From: Isoetes taiwanensis
Taxonomy: Eukaryota; Streptophyta; Lycopodiopsida; Isoetales; Isoetaceae
DNA: 64,000 bases
Assembly: GCA_021234155.1 (NCBI GenBank)
Contig: JAJEKV010000032.1
Span: forward strand, 13,470,283-13,534,282
Direction: 5' to 3'
The position numbers and the translations under genes are program-made. Below are positions 55,894 through 64,000 of the stretch, piece by piece (the first letter of the stretch is position 1; each line of letters starts with the position of its first letter). The notes under the pieces are model-generated. The model made no database searches and was not told the DNA's origin. It saw only the letters and a list, made by a program, of their open reading frames with translations.

Positions 55894-56186
55894 GCATATT
55901 TCAGGGGTCATCAAGTACGCAAAAAGTTTAGGAGATTACTTTGGCCTGTTGGTATTGCCGAAAAAATTGTTCTTCGTTGGCACTGGAAAGTTTTCATGTT
56001 GAGACGTCTTCCGTCGAAACTGTTGGAAATGGACAGAGTAGTGAAGAGGAAGATGTGTTGAAAGCTGGAAGAAAGCAGAAGGAAGCTGCTATACAGAAAG
56101 CAGTAACACGTGTTCAGGCTATGGTCCAATGTCACCTAGCGTGTGCTCAGTATCAGCGGTTACTTAAGGGCCAACAACGGACTTTG
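55894..56186 (+). pseudogene. CAMTA exon: IQ and calmodulin-binding C-terminal part
   Basis: Acceptor TTTCATTACAG at 55,893 and donor TTG|GTAAGT at 56,187. Reads AYFRGHQVRKKFRRLLWPVG, then IAEKIVLRWHW, then after a frameshift near 55,985 GNGQSSEEEDVLKAGRKQKE and KAVTRVQAMVQCHLACAQYQ. The last block corresponds to the conserved A-x-x-R-V-x-x-M-V end of CAMTAs. The final coding exon was not identified. Three frameshifts over the locus argue for a pseudogene unless they are sequencing errors. Confidence 0.85.
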
Positions 56187-58300
56187 GTAAGTAACTATAG
56201 CACTAAATGGGCTCTATTTTCTAGTTGGAAAATCAACTCATTACCGAGCCTACAGCAAATATTGTTAATTATGTGATTATTTTCACGTAATCAACCATGC
56301 ACTTTGCTGTAGCAGTCACATGTATAGTAAGTAAAAAGTAAATATATTCATAAATAGATTCAGTTTCTATGGAAATTAAGTCTGCACAATTGTGTAGAAA
56401 ACCACTCGAGTTGATGCTACACATCCTCTCCTTATATATATATATATATATATACAAGTTTTTGTACTATCAATGGGATAAAACAAAATGGGATGAAATG
56501 AAAATGTATAGCTAGCTTAAATCGTTAGAGCCGAAGACTGTTGTTGGGGGGAACTTGAACTTGCACCATTCTTTTTTCACAGCAAGCATCCCAAGATTAC
56601 GCTAAAACAATAAAAATTAATTCCTCAAGAATCTATGTACATTCTCTTAACTTCCCTTAGATCTTATGAGGATACTCCTAGATTCTCAAAGATTCTCCCA
56701 ACTCGCACCAGCTATCACCATCGTGCCACCACAATTCTTCTCTTCGAAATGCAATCTGGCTATTCACCATTCACCTGGGATCGATGGCTATTCTAGCAAT
56801 TTTATTCGCTTTTTGTGATGATTCTGCCTCTTATATTAAGGAAAGAAGTTTGGTATATTGAATGTAGACTTTGAGAGGCAACTCATGTTTAACCTAAGCA
56901 TTTGATATTTGCTTGTAGAGGATTAGGCCTCCAAGTACCTACATGCCGCTAAGATGCAAGCGTACAAAAGAATAGAAGAGAAATCGTTAAGACACGGCAA
57001 TATATCGCATGGACATGCTTCATTTTCCACTTAATGATCTACTTCTCATTCTATTTATCATTTCAGCCCTAGAAAAGGCTTTAGACAATAAGCCAACTAT
57101 CCCTATTTGATTCTACACAAAACTAAATAGGTCACAAGCCAATGACATATCATGCTGCCACGTAATAGAAATCCCACTACGTACACTATAAAAGCCACAA
57201 TATGTAAATCCCAGTTTTGCGTGCCATCTCATGAGAACGGATTTTTCATACCAAAATGCTCTTCAGACATGCAATACAAACTTTCTCAAGAGCTCCCAAT
57301 TTATACGACTCTTTTGTTTTATCCAGACAGAAGACCTAACTAGAGCTGCAACAAACAGCTTGTTCGACAAATAAACTTATGGTTTTGTGAGGTTCTAAAG
57401 CTATATCATCTTTTGAGAAGCACATAATTAATTTTGTGATGTTGACTTAGTGAAGTTTTTTTCAAAAGGTATTTATTATTGAATGGTCCATAACCCGCCA
57501 TGCGCAACAAACCTCTACGAATGCATGCTGGCAAACACCCTGGAATTAAAACCAACGGAAATGTTGCTAAAACAAATCCACAAAAGGGTGAGATGCTCAA
57601 TCATGGTCCAAACCCGCCTTCTCCAATCACATTAGTTGGGAGAAGTCGCAGTGGAAGTGTGTAACAATTGTGTAGCATCCGAAAAGTGTCGCCTGCAAAG
57701 CCTACCTTTGTCTTATGATGATGTCTGGTGTCTCTTTTTTCTTATTGTTATATGGTTTGTGATGTATAGCAGCAAAATTTTACTACCACCAAATAAATTA
57801 TGAAAATGTGTTTATTTTGACACGCAATAAAAAGTCACATTTTGTTGAAACCTTGAGCAAAATGATATAGGATTCAGCATCTCTTGCGACATCTTGTGGT
57901 CTTGCTAAATACAATTGGACTTGTTAAATACAATCGCTTGGCATAAAAGACACATTTTACTACATGTGGGAGAACAGAAGTATCAGGCTTGAATACGCTA
58001 CTTTAAGGTTTCTGAATTTATGCAGTCCTCATGAATTTAGCTACTGTGATTTTTCACATAAACATGCAATGAGTATATACAACAGTTAAAAGTCTACCAT
58101 AGAAATGGTATTTTGATGCTTATTTCTAAGTGAAATCTCACGTATATTATCAACTTTCAGTTGCACGTCAAAAAATGGAGTCTATCTGCACATTAAACGG
58201 ACAATCAAGCAACCTACATGAATGATGTAGAGTACTTAAGCGCTCACTAGAACCTGTGGCAATAGCCATGCAGCCAGAAAGCGAAGCAAATTTGTCCAAC
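56187..58300. other. Downstream of CAMTA, no recognised gene
   Basis: Contains an (AT)n run at 56,434-56,454. The remaining sequence is AT-rich with scattered stops. No terminal CAMTA exon, transposon ends or RNA gene could be supported. Confidence 0.45.
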
Positions 58301-58309
58301 TTCAATAAA

Positions 58310-59720
58310 TATCCATTGCCTGAGTAACCACTTTGAACACATAACACAAGGTTATACAGGGATAATACATTGAAAAAAAGAAATAGCAAATACTTCATTA
58401 CCTCCACTGAGATGGCAGGCGTGACCACCAGCTAACACCAGCTAACAGATATTTGAGCGTAACTTGCAAATGCAAGATCCATTGATCAAGCAAGAGTATC
58501 CATTGGAAAGCTTAAGGGAAGCTCTAAAAATAAGTCTAGGTACATCTCTTTCAAATTCCTAGTGCATGTGTGTCAAATATGGCAAAATACATTTGTTGTT
58601 CTAATTTTAGAGCAGAGGACAAACATGGAGGTAACTCCAACAAAAATGGCCTTATATCTTTAAATACGGCTTATGGTGCTAAGAGCTGATATGCATGAAA
58701 GATGCTTCAACTACACACACAAATTGCATGTGAACTTCAGGGATTTAGGCACACAATTTCTCAGGAACTAGGCAAGTTAGTAGATATTTGGGCATAACTT
58801 GCAAATGCAAGATCATTTTTTCAAGCAAAAGTATCCATTGGAAAGCTTAAGGAAAGCTCTAAAAATAAGTCTAGGTAGACGTCTTTCAATTTCATAATGT
58901 ATATGTGTCAAATATGGCAAAATATTTTTGCTGTCCTAATTTTACAGCAGATGAAAAACATGGAGGTTACTCCAAAAAAAAGCTCCATTGCCCGAGTAAC
59001 TACTTTGAACACATAACACAAGCATATACAGGGATAATACATTAAAAAAAAGAAATAGCAAATACTTCATTACCTCCACTGAGACGGCGATGTTCACTAT
59101 GTGGCGTGACCACCAGCTAGCAAGCATTTGAGCGTAACTTGCAAATGCAAGATCCATTGCTCAAGCAAGAGTATCCGTTGAAAAGCTTAAGGGAAGCTCT
59201 AAAAATAAGTCTAGGTACATCTCTTTCAAATTCCTAGTGCATGTGTGTCAAATATGGCAAAATACATTTGCTGTTCTAATTTTACAGCAGAGGACAAACA
59301 TGGAGGTAACTCCAACAAAAATGGCCTTGTAACTTTAAATAAGGCTTATGGTGCTAAGAGCTGATATGCATGAAAGATGCTTCAACTACACACACAAATT
59401 GCATGTGAACTTCAGGGATTTCTTACATGTTCATATTATGAATCAAAACAATTTCTCAAGAACTAGGCAAGTTAGTAGATATTTGGGCATAACTTGCAAA
59501 TGCAAGATCATTTTTTCAAGCAAAATTATCCATTGGAAAGCTTAAGGAAAGCTCTAAAAATAAGTCTAGGTAGCCGTCTTTCAATTTCCTAGTGTATATG
59601 TGTGTCTTTCAATTTCCTAGTGTATATGTGTCAAATATGGCAAAATATTTTTGCTGTCCTAATTTTACAGCAGATGAAAAACATGGAGGTTACTCCAAAA
59701 AAAGCTCCATTGCCCGAGGT
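58310..59720. repeat. 0.67-kb tandem duplication with ~337-bp half-repeats
   Basis: CACTTTGAACACATAACACAAG or a near variant occurs at about 58,329 and 59,001; the start of the unit (CATTGCCCGAG) occurs again near 59,709. Within each unit GGAAAGCTTAAGGGAAGCTC (or AAGGAAAGCTC) followed by TAAGTCTAGGTA recurs, at about 58,505, 58,842, 59,180 and 59,537, a half-period near 337 bp. A 29-bp duplication TGTGTCTTTCAATTTCCTAG lies in the last unit near 59,570-59,630. The sequence is non-coding. Confidence 0.85.
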
Positions 59721-59960
59721 TACAGAGTCCTAAATCATGCTTCCTCCTTCCCTAAGATCGAACTATCAACATGCACAAGACAGAATAAGGAAATCTCTAC
59801 CTTTATTTAAACTGCACATTTTACTGTAAGGAAAAAAAAGCCATACCTAGTTGTGCTTGAACTTCTCTCAAATGTATATTTACATCCTCCTTAAAATTTC
59901 AAAAACACAAAATGATCCCACATGATCAAACAGTGCCTTATTGACCTTAAACTACAAAAG

Positions 59961-60290
59961 TTATAGAAGAGTCTTCGAGTACAGGCCTAATATATTTTTG
60001 CATACCTTGCCTCCGCCTCTTCTCATAAAAAATCCGATGCAGATTGTTGAACCTGATGCAAGCAGTGATCTGAAGTTGGTGAAGAGCATGAAGGACAAAA
60101 CGAAACCAAATATAGAAAATGGAATGGCCCATCTGAAGCAAGGCTGAACCAAGAAAACTCGGTTGAACAAAGCAAGATGGATCCCCTGCTTTTGCTTCAG
60201 CTTCTGAAGCTCTACATTTAAAGCTTTGCTGAAGAGACCATCACTTTCGCTCATGATGTTGAGAAATCTGTTTGCCTCAAATGCTGCCAA
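59961..60290 (-). CDS. Possible exon of an unknown membrane protein
   Basis: On the minus strand an open stretch after a CTTTGGCAG acceptor-like site reads AFEANRFLNIMSESDGLFSK, then ALNVELQKLKQKQGIHLALF and a hydrophobic segment, AIPFSIFGFVLSFMLFTNF. It has a plausible exon boundary and good codon regularity, but there are no neighbouring exons I can join to it. The hydrophobic stretch may be a membrane helix. Family unknown. Confidence 0.3.
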   Translation of the reverse strand: MAAFEANRFLNIMSESDGLFSKALNVELQKLKQKQGIHLALFNRVFLVQPCFRWAIPFSIFGFVLSFMLFTNFRSLLASGSTICIGFFMRRGGGKVCKNILGLYSKTLL

Positions 60291-60299
60291 AGTTCAGGG

Positions 60300-61043
60300 G
60301 GTGCCTGAAACCACCAGAAAACTCATGTTTAATAACACAGTATTATATCACAAACGCAAAAAGGGCTTTATGTAAGTGCCCTACCTGAGCTTCTGTCCAT
60401 AGGCATCCAAGCATGGCTATGGAGGTATAAGCACAATGCCGGATTGCAGTACCCACTTTAACATATATTCCTTCCATGGATACTTAAATCTCCTAAAATT
60501 TCCATGTGGGGGCTCCCATCTTGCAAATACAGCCTGATGAAAATTACCATAAAGAACCGACTGCCGGAGCAAGAATCTTGATCAACATTTCGTTTCCAAC
60601 TGCAGAAACGAAACGCACAATAAGAACAGAGCGATTGAACAAAGATTTACGGAATAGAAAGTATATTGAACAAAGATTTACGGAATAGAAAGTATACTGG
60701 ATGAGTTTACGGAATAGAAAGACCACAGTTGCAAAGCGTGAATCCAGTTATCTAAATATAAAGTAACGAAATCTGCTTATCTGGAAATCGTGTAGACGAG
60801 GTCGTCGGAAGCCAAGGGGGCGTCTATCTGCTTCTGTCTATCTCCTTCAGAATCTAAACAATGGTATAAAAGCATCTACTGCATGTTTCCAGTTGATTCT
60901 GGCTTGCTTTTCTAAGCATTTTTACAGCATATAACAGCCCGCAGAGGTCTCAGATTCATTGCAAAACATCCCCAGGAACTGCCATCTGCCACAGGAGCCG
61001 GCAAAGTCCAGAAGAGATAGGCGGATTCCAGCGCCTAGCTCTA
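60300..61043. other. Spacer with a short direct repeat
   Basis: A 33-bp unit around GAACAAAGATTTACGGAATA followed by GAAAGTATA recurs at 60,636 and 60,668, with a remnant at 60,704. Otherwise no gene or recognised repeat. Confidence 0.5.
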
Positions 61044-61282
61044 TAAGGCCCTTTTTCCACAGCAGTCTTATTTTATGGCTGTCTTATTCTTATAAGACAT
61101 CCTTTTGGGTTCCACGTCACCTATACGACATGTCTTAAAAGAAATGGTTTTCCACTACTTTAATATAAGACATGTCTTATTCACATAAGACATGTCTTAT
61201 AATCACGGTTTTCCACTATACACTGGAGTTTGAACAGAGCAAACAGAGATGCAAGAGATTCACTTAAAGTAAAGGAAAAAAT

Positions 61283-61556
61283 CCGACCTGTTTCTATGAT
61301 TCTGACTTCAAAAATCATGCTGGCTTCAAGAAATCATGCTGCTTGAAGAATCCGACCTGTTTGTATGATCGTGGCTTCAAAAATCATGCTGCTTGAAGAA
61401 TCCGACCTGTTTGTATGATCGTGGCTTCAAAAATCATGCTGCTTGAAGAATCCGACCTGTTTGTATGATCCTGGCTTCAAAAATCATGCTGCTTGAAGAA
61501 TCCGACCTGTTTGTATGATCCTTGCTTCAAAAATCATGCTGCTTGAAGAATCCGAA
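61283..61556. repeat. 50-bp tandem repeat inside the Harbinger-like element
   Basis: GAATCCGACCTGTTTGTATG starts exact 50-bp units at 61,348, 61,398, 61,448 and 61,498, with diverged partial copies on both sides. Each unit also holds AAAAATCATGCTGCTTGAA. The copies are almost identical, so the expansion is recent. Confidence 0.95.
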
Positions 61557-61872
61557 CCAAAATCCTTCTAAAAGATCTGATTTTCGACTTGCTTTTGGGC
61601 TTGAATCCGACCTGTTTTGGGCTCGAATCCGACCTGTTTGAAAGGTTCTGTTTTCAAAGATCACGCTTTTGACCTGCTTGAAGGTTTGAACGAACCTGGC
61701 CTGCTGCTATCCAAGAACCCGATTGATGAAAAATCCTTTTTTTGCGACACCCTGGTTCTGCGGCGAACTTGAACGGTGATTGGTTCAAGAATGCTATCTT
61801 ATTTTGTGGCCGGGGAAATCCCCCGGAAGAAAATGAGACTGCAACATTGTACGGAAGAGCTTTACGACATGT

Positions 61873-62014
61873 CGTAAAACTTGCCGTGGAAAAACTCTCA
61901 TGTCTTATATGCTGACTTGGACCAACCAAATCTAATAAAAAATCGTAAAACTTGCCGTGGAAAAACTCTCATGTCTTATATGCTGACTTGGACCAACCAA
62001 ATCTAATAAAAAAT
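61873..62014. repeat. 71-bp direct duplication next to the right TIR
   Basis: CGTAAAACTTGCCGTGGAAA starts at 61,873 and 61,944. Both copies contain CTCATGTCTTATATGCTGAC and are virtually identical. Confidence 0.9.
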
Positions 62015-62042
62015 AAGACACTGTGGTCGTGGAAAAAGGGCC

Positions 62043-63190
62043 TAAGACAGGAAAAGAAACCAATTGCATATTCTTAGAATGCAATAAGGATGCCGCTCAG
62101 ATGTGTATGCACGGCGCCGGTAACAGAATGCAAAGAACAGTCGCCCGAATCGTATAGTAAATGACCCCAACAGATCGATTGGGTCACGGAATTTTCGAGC
62201 AACAATGCCACAATTTCTGTGCACGACCATTAATGGTAACCCTTGGATAAATGTAAAGAGATTAAATGCTCAAATAAACCAACGTCCCAGATTAAATCAC
62301 AAATTCTAATGGTATAGATCAAAGGCATCAAATATAATTTTTCTTGCCACCTCAGCATTTACTGCATTTAATATTCGGGGCTAAATCTTGACCATTAATC
62401 CAGGACTTTCGATGGTCTAGATTAAAAGCCCCAAAGGAAAGGGCTTTTGATCCAAACCATCGATCTCAAACATGGACGGTGGAGACGGCGACACCTCAAT
62501 GTCTTATATATAAGGGGGTGCTTGGGTGGATTGAGGTGGTTTCGTCAGGACCGTTGGATCTCACAATCTAAACCGTCCAGACGGCGACACCTCGGCGTCT
62601 AGATTCAAATAATTGTATATATATAACAGATATCCAGTTTTTGCATCTTTCTTGTTACGTCCTCACTAGTTTAAGGTCTAATGTGGGCTAGTTTCTTACA
62701 TCTGGAATTGCTTTTTATCGCAGAATGGTTTCATTGGTAAAATGCATCAGATGAATTCGTCATTGACTGAACCTGTTCACAATGACCAACGAATGACTGA
62801 TTGTATAATATAAAAGTTTAGCATAGAATGGCATTGAACTTATTCTAATTCTGAAATTAAAACATTCCTTGTGTATAAGCCTCCTAAGTTTTCCATGTTG
62901 TCGTATTTCAATGCTAGAGTTGAGGGCATGAGACTAGTCTTTTCTTTTATTAAAGTTAATCAACGACTACTATATGTGCAATGATGACTACTATATGTGC
63001 AATGATGCGTTACCAAATGTTCAAATCCAACCACCACTCTCGCTCAAGAAAAAAAAAAGAAAAAACTAAAATGAAGACATCACTCAACATCTCTCCTAGC
63101 AAATAATACGTCTAATTCTTTAAATAAAAGTAAAGAACAAACATGGCAATTACTAAGCATTCCTTTCAAATGTCTTAAGGTCTACATAGG
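62043..63190. other. Spacer with a hairpin and duplicated GGCGACACCTC motif
   Basis: CGATGGTCTAGATTAAAAGCC and its near complement GGGCTTTTGATCCAAACCATCG form a stem of about 22 bp at 62,410-62,463. GACGGCGACACCTC occurs at 62,484 and 62,581. A 22-bp GACTACTATATGTGCAATGA unit is duplicated at 62,966-63,006. No gene is recognised. Confidence 0.5.
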
Positions 63191-63204
63191 CAATTACTAA
63201 GTGA

Positions 63205-63420
63205 CCTAAAACAAATGATGTTTTGGACAAGAAATATGGTGGCTTGGGGATACTAGATTTCTTTCTGCACAGAAAGATGCTAGTTAGTAAGTTCATGTGG
63301 CAAATAGTGAACGGAATAGTTGATTCTCCTTTTCAACTGGTTTATCAATTGCAGGTACATTATATTCGATGTGGCAAACAATCTATGCCAGGGCACAATG
63401 TCGTTTGCCATCTGATATAA
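63205..63420 (+). pseudogene. LINE reverse-transcriptase fragment
   Basis: Reads DKKYGGLGILDFFLHRKMLV and then SKFMWQIVNG. The K-x-x-G-G-L-G-I block followed by a hydrophobic helix and W is typical of the region after the RT domain in plant LINE ORF2. About 60 codons remain; upstream and downstream domains are absent. A decayed insertion. Confidence 0.65.
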
Positions 63421-63439
63421 AGGAGACAAACAATTGGAA

Positions 63440-64000
63440 GTTAATCAAAATAATAAGAACAAAAATAAATTGGAAGTACACGTTTTTAGGTATTAGACTC
63501 ACATTTAATTTTTTTGGATTGCCTCTAAGGGGGCAAACCCTTGTTCATGTGGGTTTGTGGCATGTGTCCATGTATATGCCAGTATATACTCGAAATATAT
63601 CACACTGACCCCAATTTTTGGTCCACGGTTGTTTTTAAGTGTTGTTTTATGCCAAAAACAACACCAAAATAGTCCCAAAAGTCCACGTGGCCAATTTATC
63701 TAGATTTGCACAAAAAGACAGTGGTTTTTTGGCAAAAATTTCCCACGGTGGTCTTTTTGGCACCTTCCCTTTTTTTTTTATATATATATATCAGACCGAG
63801 CAAACCGTCGTCGCCAATATACACACCGAGCAAAACTTCCTGATGCAAAGCTTCTTGTTGCCAAAATATTTTTGAGCAAAGCTTCTTGTTGCTGCATATG
63901 TTTTTTAGCAGAGCTTCAACTTGCAAAGCATATTAAGCTTGATTTCTGTGCCAAAACTTGCAAAACTTTTAATTTTTGAGCCGGACTAATGTGTTACGAG
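63440..64000. other. AT-rich end of the window, no gene
   Basis: No recognised coding sequence. AAAGCTTCTTGTTGC-type words recur near 63,846, 63,877 and, as a variant, 63,917. A (TA)n run lies at 63,778-63,791. Confidence 0.45.

Larger units (their letters stand above)
61047..62042. mobile_element. PIF/Harbinger-like non-autonomous element, 996 bp
   Basis: The ends are GGCCCTTTTTCCAC...AGTCTTATTTTAT and its complement AATAAGACACTG...GTGGAAAAAGGGCC. They are directly flanked by TAA at 61,044-61,046 and TAA at 62,043-62,045. A 3-bp TAA duplication and GC-rich short TIRs are typical of PIF/Harbinger and Tourist-like elements. No transposase is encoded. The subterminal regions contain many ACATGTCTTAT-type words, including ATAAGACATGTCTTAT palindromes at 61,165-61,200, possible transposase binding sites. 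The interior holds a 50-bp satellite and a 71-bp duplication. Confidence 0.85.

Noticed and set aside
59961-60290. Calling the membrane-like exon a complete gene
   Set aside because: It lacks an ATG at the natural boundary, begins after an acceptor-like site and has no companion exons.
1-64000. rRNA or tRNA genes
   Set aside because: I saw no conserved rRNA core or complete cloverleaf on reading. The initiator tRNA complement at 35,561 is a retrotransposon primer site. A dedicated tRNA search was not possible.

Overview
The window is nuclear DNA of a land plant with a large, repeat-rich genome. The host signatures are plant gene families: a CAMTA calmodulin-binding transcription activator, a plant pectinesterase, a Ty1/copia element primed from the initiator-Met tRNA, a CACTA TNP2 transposase, and a PIF/Harbinger-type non-autonomous element with TAA target duplications. 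I found no intact host gene and no recognisable rRNA or tRNA gene. Every recognisable coding stretch is an exon fragment, carries frameshifts, or belongs to a mobile element. The genus cannot be read from this sequence. A non-flowering vascular plant would fit, but that is only an inference.

Layout. 0-6 kb: decayed minus-strand coding traces of unknown origin, a 122-bp triplication, A- and GAA-rich low-complexity DNA and an AGCAAG/GATCAAG minisatellite. 6.6-11.35 kb: a GC-rich tandem array with a ~1.1-kb unit, a nested ~297-bp sub-array, and a normal-composition gene fragment embedded at its end. 11.4-18.7 kb: unassigned fragments, then a decayed CACTA transposon on the minus strand with a frameshifted pectinesterase fragment beside it. 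18.7-30.3 kb: an RRM gene fragment, duplicated coiled-coil exons, a MITE copy, and a multi-exon Ulp1/C48 cysteine protease relic.

30.3-36.7 kb: a Ty1/copia retrotransposon with a matching 5-bp target duplication, an internal inversion of part of the 5' LTR, primer site and gag, and a GC-rich insertion inside pol. 36.9-50.1 kb: two decayed copies of an uncommon DDE-type transposon, one on each strand. The minus-strand copy is followed downstream by coiled-coil and basic-linker segments, a degenerate C48-like segment and an FCP1/NIF-like HAD phosphatase relic. The plus-strand copy is split by one arm of a 2.35-kb inverted duplication (37.95-40.33 and 52.90-55.24 kb).

50.2-56.2 kb: CAMTA exons for the IPT, ankyrin, IQ and C-terminal parts, with three frameshifts. 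A swollen intron holds the second inverted arm, a long-TIR MITE, and a poly(A)-tailed retro-insertion with a 12-bp target duplication. 56.2-64 kb: a 0.67-kb tandem duplication, a possible lone exon, a 996-bp Harbinger-like element containing a 50-bp satellite, and a LINE fragment.

The sequence reads as layers of nested insertions: retrocopy inside MITE, MITE inside an inverted arm, arm inside a CAMTA intron on one side and inside a transposase gene on the other. The most novel content is the DDE-type transposon family and the C48-like and phosphatase-like segments that lie co-oriented with one copy.
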